Assembly (NCBI RefSeq): GCF_031884435.1
Contig: NZ_CP134779.1
Coordinates: forward strand, 5,332,001-5,396,000
Origin: Bosea sp. 685
Lineage (GTDB): Bacteria > Pseudomonadota > Alphaproteobacteria > Rhizobiales > Beijerinckiaceae
Reading direction: 5' to 3'
Length of the DNA stretch: 64,000 nucleotides
Part shown: positions 36,400 to 45,564 of the stretch, piece after piece
How positions within the stretch are numbered: position 1 is the first letter of the stretch
Layout: every line of letters begins with the position of its first letter
Notes under the pieces: model-generated
What the model saw: only the letters and a program-made list of their open reading frames with translations
The model's database searches: none
What the model was told of the DNA's origin: nothing
Program-made: the position numbers and the translations under genes

Positions 36400-37570
36400 C
36401 CCTTCTCCCGAATGGATTTCTCTGCGAAAGGGCCCTGGCGTTGAGGTTTGATTGCTGATTCACTTCGCTCGGGTGCGGCGGGGTGATCGGCATGTCGGAT
36501 CAGATGTCTTTGGCTGAGGCGTTTTTGGACCCACGCCTGGGTGCGAACGCGAAGCTTGCGAAGATCGATGGGCTGATCGCGTGGGATCGGCTGGCGCCCT
36601 TGGCCGGCAAGCTGCGCCAGGCTGAGACGGGCAGGCCGCCTTACGCGCCGCTTGCGATGCTCAAGGCGCTCTATCTGCAGGCGCTTTACGATTTGTCGGA
36701 TCCCGGCCTGGAGGAGGCGCTGCTGGACCGGCTGTCGTTTCGACGTTTCTGCGGGTTTGCGCTCGATGGCGGCACGCCCGACGAGACGACCTTGTGCCGC
36801 TTTCGGCTGGCGGCAGCGCAGGCGGGCGTGCTCGAGGCCTGCTTTGCCGAGATCGGCGCGCAGCTCTCGGCCAAGGGTCTGATCCTGAAGAAGGGCACAT
36901 TGCTCGACGCCACAATCGTTCAGGCGACGCATGCTGCCCCGTCACGCGAAGCCGGGCTGGGCAAGGGCCACCCCCGTGAACCCGGCGCCGACTGGGGCAA
37001 GAAGAACGGCAAGGCCCATTTCGGCTACAAGCTGCATGTCGGCGTCGACGAGGGCTCGGGCCTGATCCGCACGGCGCTCGTGACCTCGGCGCGGATACAG
37101 GACGTCGAGATGGCCCCAGGGCTCGTCAGCGGCGACGAGGCCGCCGTCTATGCCGATCGCGGCTATGAGAGCAAGGCCCAGCGCGCCGCCCTGAAGGCCT
37201 TGGGCATCAAGGACCGGATCATGCATCGCCGGCACAAGCACATCGCTGTCCTGCCGCGCTGGCTGCAGCGCCGCAACGCCCTGATCGCGCGCCGCCGCGC
37301 TCCCGTCGAAGCTGTCTTCAGCGCCATGAAGCGCCTCTATGGCAAAGCCCGGACGCGATGCCACTCGTTCGTCGCCAACACCGCAGACCTGATTGCCTTC
37401 GCAACCGTCTACAATCTCCGGCGCGCCACCATCATCGCAGGCGGCTGAACCAGGTCGACTGCGAGCTCTCCAAGCCAACCGCTGAAGACCGCCCGTCACA
37501 GGCGAACAATCCGCCGTCAAAATATCAGTCCTCAGCCGCGTTTCGCAGAGGAATCCGAATGGGAGAAGGG
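36400..37570 (+). mobile_element. Complete IS5-family insertion sequence
   Basis: A full transposase gene is flanked by 30-bp imperfect terminal inverted repeats at 36400-36429 and 37541-37570. Both read inward as CCCTTCTCCC, a 4-bp mismatch, then GGATT(T/C)CTCTGCGAAA; 25 of 30 positions agree. The target duplication could not be fixed. It is inserted between hrcA and rph, which are often neighbours in related genomes. Confidence 0.8.
36492..37448 (+). CDS. IS5-family transposase
   Basis: This is a 318-residue DDE transposase that looks intact. The N-terminal DUF772-type region includes PPYAPLAMLKALYLQALYDL and SFRRFCGFALDGGTPDETTL. Catalytic residues are in LLDATIV (first Asp), AVYADRGYES (second Asp) and APVEAVFSAMKR (Glu), ending in the conserved TVYNLRR. 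An upstream GTG at 36483 is an alternative start. Because reading frame and terminal repeats are whole, the element may still be mobile. Confidence 0.9.
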   Translation: MSDQMSLAEAFLDPRLGANAKLAKIDGLIAWDRLAPLAGKLRQAETGRPPYAPLAMLKALYLQALYDLSDPGLEEALLDRLSFRRFCGFALDGGTPDETTLCRFRLAAAQAGVLEACFAEIGAQLSAKGLILKKGTLLDATIVQATHAAPSREAGLGKGHPREPGADWGKKNGKAHFGYKLHVGVDEGSGLIRTALVTSARIQDVEMAPGLVSGDEAAVYADRGYESKAQRAALKALGIKDRIMHRRHKHIAVLPRWLQRRNALIARRRAPVEAVFSAMKRLYGKARTRCHSFVANTADLIAFATVYNLRRATIIAGG

Positions 37571-37837
37571 CAGGGATGAGGGCCCGCCGCTGATTGCCAG
37601 GGCGCAGCGGGGCCGTTGCGTCGTCTGGTTGACCCGCACACCCTCATCCGACCCTCCGAGCCACCTTCTCCGGCCCATCTCGGGCTTGCCCGAGATGGGC
37701 AACCAAAGTGTCAAAGTCGGCAACAGCCGATTTTGATGCGGGAGAAGGAAGGGACGTCGCGAAACCCGGCTCCCAACCTTGCCGCCCCCGGCTCAACCGC
37801 TTACAAGCCGCCAACTTCGAACAATCAGGATGCTCCC
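37571..37837. other. Gap between IS element and rph, with a strong hairpin
   Basis: The region contains a perfect 12-bp hairpin (GCCCATCTCGGG at 37673-37684, CCCGAGATGGGC at 37689-37700) with a 4-base loop. Around it lie CCTTCTCC and GGAGAAGG arms and an ACCCTCATCCGACCC stretch, as in other dispersed Rhizobiales repeats. The rph promoter should be near its end, but no clear hexamers were found. Confidence 0.55.
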
Positions 37838-38554
37838 ATGCGACCCTCCAAACGCGCGGCCGATGAAATGCGCAAGGTCACGCTCGAACGCGGTGTGGTG
37901 CGCTATGCCGAGGGCTCCTGCATGGTGAGCTTCGGCGAGACCCGGGTGCTCTGCGCCGCGACGGTGGAAGAAAAGGGCCCGCCCTGGCTGCGCGGCACCG
38001 GCAAGGGCTGGGTCACCGCCGAATATGCGATGCTGCCGCGCGCGACGCATGAGCGCAATCGCCGTGAGGTCACCTCCGGCAAGCCCTCCGGCCGCACACA
38101 GGAAATCCAGCGGCTGGTCGGGCGCTCGCTTCGCGCCGTGGTCGACCTGACCGCGATCGGCGAGCGCCAGATCGTGGTCGATTGCGACGTGCTCCAGGCT
38201 GATGGCGGCACCCGCACGGCCTCGATCACCGGGGCATGGGTCGCGCTGCATGACGCGCTGAAATGGATGGAGGGTCGCTCCATGCTGAAGGGCTCCAACC
38301 CGCTCAAGGACCATGTCGCGGCGATTTCCTGCGGCATCGTCGCCGGCAATCCGGTGCTCGACCTCGACTATATCGAGGATTCCGGCGCGCAGACCGATGC
38401 GAATTTCGTCATCACCGGCGGCGGTGGCCTTGTCGAAGTGCAGGGAACGGCCGAAGGCGCGCCGTTCTCGGAGGAGGAGCTCCTGGCCCTGCTCAAGCTC
38501 GCCAAGGGCGGCGTGAGCAAGCTTGTCGCGCTGCAGAAGGCGGCGGTGGCCTGA
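37838..38554 (+). CDS. rph: Ribonuclease PH
   Basis: This is a 238-residue phosphorolytic 3'-5' exoribonuclease that trims tRNA 3' ends. It begins [19 protein letters not shown] and shows the family motifs [16 protein letters not shown] [41 protein letters not shown] and [16 protein letters not shown]. Length is normal. The start at 37838 is the canonical one; the frame is open far upstream. It heads the conserved rph-rdgB-hemW block. Confidence 0.95.
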   Translation: MRPSKRAADEMRKVTLERGVVRYAEGSCMVSFGETRVLCAATVEEKGPPWLRGTGKGWVTAEYAMLPRATHERNRREVTSGKPSGRTQEIQRLVGRSLRAVVDLTAIGERQIVVDCDVLQADGGTRTASITGAWVALHDALKWMEGRSMLKGSNPLKDHVAAISCGIVAGNPVLDLDYIEDSGAQTDANFVITGGGGLVEVQGTAEGAPFSEEELLALLKLAKGGVSKLVALQKAAVA

Positions 38555-38588
38555 CGGGACCCTCGACGCTTATGCTCGGAACCACAAC

Positions 38589-38727
38589 GTCATCCCGGAC
38601 GCAGCCCTCGGGTCCGATCTTCGATCGGCCCAAGGATAAACTTCGCGGTGATCCGGGATCCACCGTAGAGCCGAATCCGCTGCAAGGGTTGGGCCTCCGA
38701 TGGATCCCGGGTCGAGCCCGGGATGAC
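38589..38727 (+). repeat. GTCATCCCGG palindromic element between rph and rdgB
   Basis: Outer arms GTCATCCCGG (38589) and CCGGGATGAC (38718-38727) enclose inner arms CCGGGATCCA (38653-38662) and TGGATCCCGG (38701-38710). The 139-bp element fills most of the 205-bp gap between two genes that are normally close together. It carries no reading frame. Confidence 0.75.
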
Positions 38728-38759
38728 GAGGCGTTTTCGAGCCAGCAAAGGCAAGAACA

Positions 38760-39407
38760 GTGACAGCTCACCGCCTCCTCACCGGCAAGGTCGTGATCGC
38801 GACCCATAACCAGGGTAAATTGCGCGAGATGCGCGATTTGCTCGGGCCCTATGGCATCGAACTGGTCTCGGCCGGCGAACTCGGCCTGCCCGAGCCGGAC
38901 GAGGACGGCTACATGTTCGCAGAGAACGCGGCGATCAAGGCCGTCGCCGCGACCAAGGCGTCGGGCCTGCCGGCGCTCTCCGACGATTCCGGCATTTGCA
39001 TCGACGCGCTCGACGGCGCGCCCGGACTGTTCTCGGCCAATTGGGCCGGCCCGGGCAAAGACTTCGCCCCGGCGCTCGCCCGCGTGCAGGCCGAACTCGC
39101 CAAGCGCGGTGCGACCACGCCCGACAAGCGCCGGGCGCATTTCGTCTCGGCGCTGGTGATCGCCTGGCCCGACGGGCACCAGGAACTGTTCGAAGGCCGC
39201 GTTTTCGGCGAGATCGTCGATGCGCCGCGCGGGCTCGGCGGCTTCGGCTATGACCCAATTTTCCGGCCGGACGGCCACGCCAAGACCTTCGGCGAGATGA
39301 CCACGGGCGAGAAGCACGGCATTCCCGAGGATGGTTCGGCCGGGCTCTCGCATCGCGCGCGCGCCTTCCATGAACTCGCCATCGCCTGCCTGAGGAAGTC
39401 CTCATGA
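38760..39407 (+). CDS. rdgB: RdgB/HAM1 XTP/dITP diphosphatase
   Basis: This is a 215-residue house-cleaning pyrophosphatase that removes dITP, XTP and related non-canonical purine nucleotides. Signature motifs are [36 protein letters not shown] and GGFGYDPIF, ending in LSHRARAF. The start is a GTG at 38760, directly after the palindromic element. Its stop overlaps the ATG of hemW by four bases, so the two are coupled. Confidence 0.95.
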   Translation: MTAHRLLTGKVVIATHNQGKLREMRDLLGPYGIELVSAGELGLPEPDEDGYMFAENAAIKAVAATKASGLPALSDDSGICIDALDGAPGLFSANWAGPGKDFAPALARVQAELAKRGATTPDKRRAHFVSALVIAWPDGHQELFEGRVFGEIVDAPRGLGGFGYDPIFRPDGHAKTFGEMTTGEKHGIPEDGSAGLSHRARAFHELAIACLRKSS

Positions 39408-40606
39408 CCGACGCGGCCGCCCTCAGCGAGCGGCCAGGCGCGATCCTGCATCCCACAGCGGATGCCGGTTTCGCGGTCTATGTGCATTGGCCGTTCTGCC
39501 TGGCCAAATGCCCCTATTGCGACTTCAACTCCCATGTCAGGCATGCGCCGCCCGACCAGGCGCGCTATGTCGCGGCTTTCCGGCGCGAAATCGCCCATCG
39601 TGCAGAGCTCACGCCCGGCCGCACCGTCTCCTCGATCTTCTTTGGCGGCGGCACGCCGTCGCTGATGGAGGGCCGCACGGTCGGTGCGATCCTCGATGCG
39701 ATCGGCGAGCATTGGGCCGTCGATCCCCATTGCGAGGTCTCGCTGGAGGCCAACCCGACCAGCGTCGAGGCCGGACGCTTCCAGGATTTCCGCGCAGCCG
39801 GCGTCAACCGCGTTTCGCTCGGCGTGCAGGCGCTGAACGACGCCGACCTCAAGGCGCTCGGCCGGATGCATTCGACGCAGGAAGCGTTGGATGCTGTCGC
39901 GATCGCGCGCAAATATTTCGAGCGCTACTCCTTCGACCTGATCTATGCCCGTTCGGTCGGGCAGACTCCGGCCTTGTGGCGCGCCGAGCTCGAACTCGCA
40001 ATCAGCCATGCAGCTGAACATCTCTCGCTCTACCAGCTCACCATCGAGCCCGACACGGCGTTCGAACGGCTGTTCAAGGCCGGCAAGCTCGCAATCCCCG
40101 ATCATGAGGCGGGAGCAGCGCTCTACGAGACCACGCAGGAGATCACGGCCAAGCACGGCATGCCGGTCTATGAGATCTCGAACCACGCCAAGCCCGGCGC
40201 CGAATGCCGGCACAATCTGGTCTATTGGCGCTATGGCGAATATGCCGGCATCGGGCCCGGCGCGCATGGCCGGCTGGTGACGGCGCAGGGCCGCATGGCG
40301 CATTCGACCGAAAAGAGCCCGGAAGCCTGGCTGACCCGCGTCGAGGCGGAAGGGCATGCGCTGGTCGAGGACGAGCTGCTGAACGCCGAGGCCCAGGGCG
40401 ACGAGTACCTGCTGATGGGGCTGAGGCTGGTCGAGGGCATCGACCCGGCCGTGTTCAAGGCCCTGTCCGGGCGGAGCTTGCGCGAACCCCGCGTCACGAG
40501 CCTGATCCTGGATGGGCTGCTGACCCGAAAGCCCGGCGGCAAGCTCGCGGCGACGCCCGACGGCGCATTGCTTCTCAATGCGCTGGTGGCTGACTTGGCG
40601 GCGTGA
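39404..40606 (+). CDS. hemW: Radical SAM heme chaperone HemW
   Basis: This is a 400-residue protein related to HemN but generally acting as a heme chaperone for respiratory proteins. The radical SAM cysteine motif is in [14 protein letters not shown] (CxxxCxxC). [20 protein letters not shown] and [15 protein letters not shown] follow. The C-terminal HemN_C domain includes [20 protein letters not shown]. The start overlaps the rdgB stop (ATGA). Confidence 0.92.
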   Translation: MTDAAALSERPGAILHPTADAGFAVYVHWPFCLAKCPYCDFNSHVRHAPPDQARYVAAFRREIAHRAELTPGRTVSSIFFGGGTPSLMEGRTVGAILDAIGEHWAVDPHCEVSLEANPTSVEAGRFQDFRAAGVNRVSLGVQALNDADLKALGRMHSTQEALDAVAIARKYFERYSFDLIYARSVGQTPALWRAELELAISHAAEHLSLYQLTIEPDTAFERLFKAGKLAIPDHEAGAALYETTQEITAKHGMPVYEISNHAKPGAECRHNLVYWRYGEYAGIGPGAHGRLVTAQGRMAHSTEKSPEAWLTRVEAEGHALVEDELLNAEAQGDEYLLMGLRLVEGIDPAVFKALSGRSLREPRVTSLILDGLLTRKPGGKLAATPDGALLLNALVADLAA

Positions 40607-40609
40607 ATT

Positions 40610-40652
40610 CGTAAAGCGTCCCTTTACGCAAGTCGCCCGTTCGCACTATAAT
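40610..40652 (+). promoter_or_regulatory. Promoter and operator of the HigB/HigA pair
   Basis: A perfect TATAAT at 40647-40652 lies 18 bp after TTTACG at 40623-40628. The -35 box is overlapped by an inverted repeat, CGTAAAG (40610-40616) and CTTTACG (40622-40628). Transcription would begin at about 40659-40660, the position of the toxin's ATG, so the mRNA may be leaderless. The inverted repeat is a natural operator for HigA. Confidence 0.6.
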
Positions 40653-40659
40653 CCAGGCG

Positions 40660-40950
40660 ATGCGAATTAGGAACGTCAAGCACAAGGGACTGCGGCGCCT
40701 CGTCGAGAACGATGATGCCTCGGGACTTCAGTCGCAAGCCGTCGATAAACTCCGCAAGATGATCTCGTTCCTGCAGGACATGGAGCATCAGGACGAATTG
40801 CGGTCCGTTCCGACCTGGAAGGCGCATCTGCTAACAGGCGATCGGAAGGGCGTCTGGAGCCTGTTCGTCACGAAGAATTGGCGCATGACCTTCCGGATCG
40901 AGCAGACGGACATCGAGATCATCGATCTCGACTATGAGGATTACCATTGA
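40660..40950 (+). CDS. higB: HigB-like RelE/ParE-family toxin
   Basis: This is a 96-residue toxin of the HigB (Gp49-like) group, ribosome-dependent mRNA endonucleases. It starts MRIRNVKHKGLRRLVEND and carries RSVPTWKAHLLTGDRKGVWSLFV, then NWRMTFRIEQTDIEIIDLDYEDYH, the conserved fold end. There is no usable RBS before the ATG. The toxin-first order and the overlap with the antitoxin (TGATG) are typical of hig operons. Confidence 0.85.
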   Translation: MRIRNVKHKGLRRLVENDDASGLQSQAVDKLRKMISFLQDMEHQDELRSVPTWKAHLLTGDRKGVWSLFVTKNWRMTFRIEQTDIEIIDLDYEDYH

Positions 40951-41279
40951 TGGATAACGAAATCGCACCTGCGCCAGGCTACCGCCTGAAGAACCCCGGG
41001 CATCCCGGCGGCTTCCTGAAGACCGAGATCATCGAACCGGCCGGCTTGTCGGTCACTGCCGCCGCCGCTGTGCTCGGCGTGACGCGTCCAGCGCTATCTG
41101 CATTGATCAACGCCCGCGCCGCCTTGTCCCCCGACATGGCGTTGCGGTTCGAAAAAGCCTTCGGCCTCTCGATGGATACATTGATGCGCATGCAAAACAG
41201 CTACGACATCGCGCAAGCCCGCAAACGGGCTGACATGATCGACGTCAAGCCGTTCGTGCCTGCGCCGAAGGCGGCCTGA
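40950..41279 (+). CDS. higA: HigA-family antitoxin
   Basis: This is a 109-residue antitoxin with an XRE-type helix-turn-helix: GFLKTEIIEPAGLSVTAAAAVLG split by the turn, then VTRPALSALINARAALSPDMALRFEKAFG. The tail DTLMRMQNSYDIAQARKRAD is the dimer and toxin-contact helix. The ATG at 40950 overlaps the higB stop; a TTG at 40947 is adjacent. It probably represses the operon through the repeat at 40610-40628. Confidence 0.88.
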   Translation: MDNEIAPAPGYRLKNPGHPGGFLKTEIIEPAGLSVTAAAAVLGVTRPALSALINARAALSPDMALRFEKAFGLSMDTLMRMQNSYDIAQARKRADMIDVKPFVPAPKAA

Positions 41280-41300
41280 CGGCAGGATCGCAGGACTGAA

Positions 41301-42533
41301 TTACTGCGTCCTCGGTCCGAGGTCGCGCGGGGCGGCGTTGACCGTGACGATCTGGCCGTTGCGCAGCTCCAGCACCGCCAGCCCGCGCTCGTTCTGGCCG
41401 TCGGGGCGGAAGCGGAAGACGCCGTCGGCGCCCGCAAAGCCCGAGGCATTGGTCAGCACGGCTTCCGAGAAGCGCTGCGAACCCTGCGTACGGGCAAGCG
41501 CGGCGGCCAGTGAGACCGCGTCATAGGCCAGGGTCGCGGTGCGGGTCGGGGCGCTGTTGAAGCGCTGCTGGTAGCGCCCGGCGAAGGCGTTGAAGCCGGC
41601 CGTGTCGGGCGAGGCGAACCAGCCACCCTGGATCGCCGCAACGCGCGCAACGGCGCCGTCGTTCCAGACGCCAGTGCCAAGCGGCTTGACCTTGGTCGGG
41701 TCGAACCCGCCCTGCTGCAAGGCGAGGCCGAGTGCCGGCATGGTGTCGGCCGCAGCCGGCACGAACAGTGCGTCGGCCTGCGGCAGCGACGGAGCGAGCC
41801 TGCCGACCGCGGCGCGCATGCTGTTGGCGTCGGCGCTGAAGCGCTCGATCGCGACAGCGCGCGCCCCGCGATTGGCGACGGCCTGCTGGAAGGCCGCCTC
41901 GACGACTTTGCCGTAAGCGGTGTCCGGCACCAGCGCGGCGAAGGATTTCTTACCCTGCGCCGAGGCGTAGGCGATGACCCGGTTGACGTCGTTCTCAGGC
42001 GGGAAGGACAGCAGGTAGACTCCGCGCGTCGCGACGTTGCTGTCGCTGGAGAAGGCCATGACCGGGCGGTTGGCGGAGCGCGCAACCTGCGCCGCAGCCT
42101 GAACGGAGGGCGCGAAGAGCGGTCCGATGATCAGCTCCGCGCCCTCGCGCAGAGCCTCCTGGGTTCCCGCCTGCGCCCCCTCCGGCGTGCCTCGATCATC
42201 CTTGACCAGCAATGTCAGGTCGGCACCGGGGAATTCGGCGAGCGCCATCTCGGCCGCGTTGCGCAGCGAATTGCCGACCACGGCGCCCTGCCCTTCCGCC
42301 GTCAGCGGCAGGATGAGGCCGACCTTGACCTTGCCATTGCCGATCGTCTGGCCGGAGCTCGCCGGCTGGCCCTGGGCCGCCCCCGGAGAGCCCGTGTCGA
42401 AGCCCGGCATGCCCGAGGTGCCGCCGCTGCAGGCGGCGAGCGCAAGCGCGGCGAAGACCGCCAGCGCCGGAGTGCGCAGAGACAAGATCGGAGCGAGGTG
42501 CCAGGGGCGCAACACGGGGCGATCTCCAGTCAT
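41301..42533 (-). CDS. Penicillin-binding protein activator (LpoA-like) lipoprotein
   Basis: This is a 410-residue lipoprotein with a type I periplasmic-binding fold. The signal ends in a lipobox, LALAAC, with Cys near residue 35. The mature region reads KVKVGLILPLTAEGQGA, GAELIIGPLFAPSVQAAA, VMAFSSDSNVATRG and later LAYDAVSLAAALA, as in Leu/Ile/Val-binding-protein relatives. LpoA homologues activate PBP1A in the outer membrane. It is divergent from rsmI, the conserved arrangement in many Proteobacteria, which favours this call over an amino-acid transporter component. Confidence 0.82.
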   Translation of the reverse strand: MTGDRPVLRPWHLAPILSLRTPALAVFAALALAACSGGTSGMPGFDTGSPGAAQGQPASSGQTIGNGKVKVGLILPLTAEGQGAVVGNSLRNAAEMALAEFPGADLTLLVKDDRGTPEGAQAGTQEALREGAELIIGPLFAPSVQAAAQVARSANRPVMAFSSDSNVATRGVYLLSFPPENDVNRVIAYASAQGKKSFAALVPDTAYGKVVEAAFQQAVANRGARAVAIERFSADANSMRAAVGRLAPSLPQADALFVPAAADTMPALGLALQQGGFDPTKVKPLGTGVWNDGAVARVAAIQGGWFASPDTAGFNAFAGRYQQRFNSAPTRTATLAYDAVSLAAALARTQGSQRFSEAVLTNASGFAGADGVFRFRPDGQNERGLAVLELRNGQIVTVNAAPRDLGPRTQ

Positions 42534-42654
42534 GAGCCGAACTCTGGACCTAAAACTTATGAACCGGTGCGGCGAGAAGCCGCCCGGTGGTGCAGTCCCC
42601 CGACCGTGGGGCTTTCCTGCCAGTCCGCCATGGTATTTTCAAGTTGTTAACTCT

Positions 42655-42732
42655 GAGTTGCACCTCCCCGATCAGCCATTCCACGGGCTGCGGCCGTGGC
42701 GAAAGCCGAGCGCTTGTGGCAGCGTGCAACTC
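42655..42732 (+). promoter_or_regulatory. Possible structured leader of rsmI
   Basis: GAGTTGCAC at 42655-42663 is the exact complement of GTGCAACTC at 42724-42732, whose last base abuts the rsmI ATG. Between them CCACGG and CCGTGG form a small inner hairpin. In RNA this would close a multi-branched structure over the ribosome-binding region. A 9-bp match can arise by chance in a 200-bp gap, so this is tentative. Confidence 0.3.
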
Positions 42733-43644
42733 ATGTCGACCCAACCCTCCACGCCCCGCTCTCCCAGCTACACCGCCTTCGGGCTCAAGGCCGAGGCCGA
42801 GCCGCTCGCGCCCGGGCTGCACATCGTCGCGACGCCGATCGGCAATCTGCGCGACATCTCCTTCCGCGCCCTGGCGACATTGGCGGCGGCCGATGCGGTG
42901 CTCGCCGAGGACACCCGGACCTCGAAGACGCTGCTGGCGCATTACGGCATCTCGACGCCGTTATTGCCCTATCACGAGCACAACGCCGCGCTGATGCGCC
43001 CAAAGGTGCTGGCGAAGCTGCGCGAGGGCGGCCGGCTCGCCTTGATCTCGGACGCCGGCACGCCGCTGGTCTCCGACCCCGGCTACAAGCTCGTCGCCGA
43101 TGTCGTGGCCGAAGGCCTACCGGTGACCGGCATCCCCGGCCCCTCCGCCGTCTTGGCGGCGCTGGTGCTGGCGGGGCTGCCGACCGACCGCTTCTTCTTC
43201 GAGGGCTTCCTGCCGCCCAAGGCCGCGGCGCGGCGCGGGCGCCTGACCGAGCTCGCCGCGATTCCCGGCACGCTGGTCTTCTTCGAATCGCCGCGCCGTC
43301 TCGCCGAGATGCTGGGCGACGCCGCCGCCGTGCTCGGCGCGCGGCCCGCCGCCGTGGCGCGCGAACTGACCAAATATTACGAGAATGTCCGGCGCGGCCC
43401 GCTCGCCGAACTCGCCAGCCATTATAACAGCGAGGAGGAGGCGCGCGGCGAGATCGTCGTCATCATCGGCCCGCCCGGGGCCGAGGAGTTGGCGCCGGCC
43501 GGTGACGTCATCGATGAGAGGTTGCGCGCCGCGCTGGCCGATGTCTCGCTGAAGGAGGCGGTGGCGCAGGTCGCGGCGCAGACCGGCCAGCCGCGCCGCA
43601 AGATCTACGCCCGCGCGCTCGAGCTGACCCGCGAGGAGCCTTGA
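42733..43644 (+). CDS. rsmI: 16S rRNA (cytidine-1402-2'-O)-methyltransferase RsmI
   Basis: This is a 303-residue SAM-dependent methyltransferase that modifies C1402 in the ribosomal P site. The tetrapyrrole-methylase fold begins HIVATPIGNLRDISFRAL; EDTRTSKTLL and LISDAGTPLVSDPG are diagnostic, as is GIPGPSAVLAAL. The start at 42733 was chosen because the longer frame overlaps the divergent lipoprotein gene. Its stop overlaps a TTG that starts yraN. Confidence 0.95.
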   Translation: MSTQPSTPRSPSYTAFGLKAEAEPLAPGLHIVATPIGNLRDISFRALATLAAADAVLAEDTRTSKTLLAHYGISTPLLPYHEHNAALMRPKVLAKLREGGRLALISDAGTPLVSDPGYKLVADVVAEGLPVTGIPGPSAVLAALVLAGLPTDRFFFEGFLPPKAAARRGRLTELAAIPGTLVFFESPRRLAEMLGDAAAVLGARPAAVARELTKYYENVRRGPLAELASHYNSEEEARGEIVVIIGPPGAEELAPAGDVIDERLRAALADVSLKEAVAQVAAQTGQPRRKIYARALELTREEP

Positions 43645-44033
43645 GGGACGCTGTCCGCAGCTCTCGCCGCAGCGCTCGCGCAAAACGCTCTGGCGCGACC
43701 GGCAGACGCTCGGAGTGGCTGGCGATCATCTGGCTCTCCGTGAAGGGCTACCGGCTGCTGGCGCGGCGCTTCGGCGGCAAGGGCGGCGAGATCGACCTCA
43801 TCGTCAAGCGCGGCCGCACCATCGCCTTCGTCGAGGTCAAGGCGCGCGGCGCGCTGGAGGATGCGCTTTCTGCCATCACGCCGCAGAAGCGCCGGCTCGT
43901 CGAGGCGCGAATCCGGCAATGGCTTGCGCGCAATCCCTGGGCGATGGAGCATCATTTGCGGGCCGACGCGGTCTTTCTCGCGCCCCGGCGCTGGCCGCGC
44001 CATGTACTGGGCGTGTTCGAGCTTGTCTTGTAA
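43641..44033 (+). CDS. yraN: YraN/UPF0102 family nuclease-like protein
   Basis: This is a 130-residue protein with a Holliday-junction-resolvase-like fold. It shows AIIWLSVKGYRLLARRF, GGEIDLIVKRGRTIAFVEVKAR (the E-x-D...E-V-K nuclease core) and the Lys-rich RRLVEARI. The start is a TTG at 43641 overlapping the rsmI stop, giving MRDAVRSSRRSARAK. The gene order rsmI-yraN-gshB is conserved. Function in vivo is not well defined. Confidence 0.9.
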   Translation: MRDAVRSSRRSARAKRSGATGRRSEWLAIIWLSVKGYRLLARRFGGKGGEIDLIVKRGRTIAFVEVKARGALEDALSAITPQKRRLVEARIRQWLARNPWAMEHHLRADAVFLAPRRWPRHVLGVFELVL

Positions 44034-44107
44034 CGCAAGGCATCCCACTTGCCGATGCGGTGCGTGCCGGTCGATAAGGGCGCGCTACACAATCGGAGCG
44101 CTCTTCC

Positions 44108-45046
44108 ATGACCCTGAACGTCGCCATCCAGATGGACCCGATCGAGCGCGTCCGAATCGCCGGCGATACCGGCTTCGCGCTGATGCTGGAGGCGCAGGCG
44201 CGCGGGCATACGCTCTACACCTACACGCCGGATAAACTTTCGCTGCGCGACGGCAAGGTCACGGCCCGGATCAGGCCGGTCACGGTGCGCGATGTCGAGG
44301 GCGACCATTTCACGGCCGGAGCCGAGGAGCGCATCGATCTCTCGACGCTCGACGTCGTGCTGCTGCGCCAGGATCCGCCCTTCGACATGGCCTATGTCAC
44401 GACGACCCATCTGCTCGAGCGCATCCACCCCAAGACGCTGGTGGTCAACAACCCGACCGAGGTGCGCAACGCACCCGAAAAGATCCTGGTCACGCATTTT
44501 CCCGAACTGATGCCGCAGACGCTGATCACCCGCGACAAGGCCGAGATCGAGGCGTTCCGCGACGAATTCGGCGAGATCGTGATGAAGCCGCTTTACGGCC
44601 ATGGCGGCGCGACCGTGTTCAAGACCGGCAAGGACGACCCGAATTTCGGTTCGCTCTACGACCTTTTCGCCGGCATCTTCCGCGAGCCCTGGGTCGTGCA
44701 GCGCTTCATGAAGGAGGTCTCGGAGGGCGATAAGCGCATCATCCTGATCGACGGCAAGGCGGCGGGCGCGGTCAACCGGGTGCCGGCGACCGGCGATCTG
44801 CGCGCCAATATGGTGCGCGGCGGCGCGGCCAGGCCGACCGATCTGTCGAAGCGCGAACTCGAGATCTGCGAGGCCATCGGCCCGACGCTGCGCGAGCGCG
44901 GCCTGCTGCTCGTCGGCATCGACGTGATCGGCGGCAACCTGACCGAGATCAATGTGACGGCGCCGACCGGCGTGCGCGCGATCAAGAAGCTCGGCGGGCC
45001 GGATCTGGCGGCGCAGCTGTGGGACGTGATCGAGGCCAAACGGTAA
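44108..45046 (+). CDS. gshB: Glutathione synthetase
   Basis: This is a 312-residue ATP-grasp enzyme that joins gamma-glutamylcysteine to glycine. Visible motifs are [19 protein letters not shown] at the N-terminus, [15 protein letters not shown], the ATP-grasp [12 protein letters not shown] and [18 protein letters not shown] at the end. Length is normal for proteobacterial GshB. It lies 74 bp after yraN. Confidence 0.95.
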   Translation: MTLNVAIQMDPIERVRIAGDTGFALMLEAQARGHTLYTYTPDKLSLRDGKVTARIRPVTVRDVEGDHFTAGAEERIDLSTLDVVLLRQDPPFDMAYVTTTHLLERIHPKTLVVNNPTEVRNAPEKILVTHFPELMPQTLITRDKAEIEAFRDEFGEIVMKPLYGHGGATVFKTGKDDPNFGSLYDLFAGIFREPWVVQRFMKEVSEGDKRIILIDGKAAGAVNRVPATGDLRANMVRGGAARPTDLSKRELEICEAIGPTLRERGLLLVGIDVIGGNLTEINVTAPTGVRAIKKLGGPDLAAQLWDVIEAKR

Positions 45047-45084
45047 AACCAGCGACCTGCGCGGATGGCATTCAACCGCATCCC

Positions 45085-45531
45085 TCAGGCTTGCATCAAA
45101 GCCTCGGTGAGTTCGGCGAGCGGAGCGGTTTCCGGCCAACTCGGCACATTATCGGGTATCGATATCCAGCGCTGTTTCCGTTTCACCCAGATATGAGCCA
45201 CGACATCCAGCGCATCGCTCTCGTCGAGCGTGCCCGCCCGTATAATCGCGAGACCCGGCCGGGCACTGTTGGTGTTGTAGATTCGGGTATGGCAGGTTCC
45301 GCAGACGCGCTGGCGTGAGACGCGGCCGCTCGGCGAGGTCAGTTCGTAGAGGCCGACGGGTCCAGCCAGGCTCAGCAGATCTTCCGCCACAACGACCTGC
45401 TGGCTGAACGCGCTGCCGGTCCATGTCTGGCAGTCACGGCAATGGCAGGCATAGCTGGACGGCAGACGCTCGACGGCGAGGCGATAGCGAACCGCACCGC
45501 AGCGGCATCCTCCGTTCAAGCCGCCCGCCAT
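45085..45531 (-). CDS. GFA-family zinc-binding protein
   Basis: This is a 148-residue protein with the fold of glutathione-dependent formaldehyde-activating enzymes. Two zinc sites are apparent: GGCRCGAVRY with YACHCRDCQTWTG, and RVCGTCHTRIYN. Many members have no tested activity, so the formaldehyde role is not assumed. It converges with gshB. Confidence 0.85.
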   Translation of the reverse strand: MAGGLNGGCRCGAVRYRLAVERLPSSYACHCRDCQTWTGSAFSQQVVVAEDLLSLAGPVGLYELTSPSGRVSRQRVCGTCHTRIYNTNSARPGLAIIRAGTLDESDALDVVAHIWVKRKQRWISIPDNVPSWPETAPLAELTEALMQA

Positions 45532-45564
45532 CCGCTTGCTCCTGTCCTCCCGCTGGCCCCAACG

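Noticed and set aside
42534..42654. Signal recognition particle RNA or known riboswitch
   Set aside because: The stretch has GC-rich pairing potential, but none of the conserved motifs (SRP tetraloop region, B12 box) is present.
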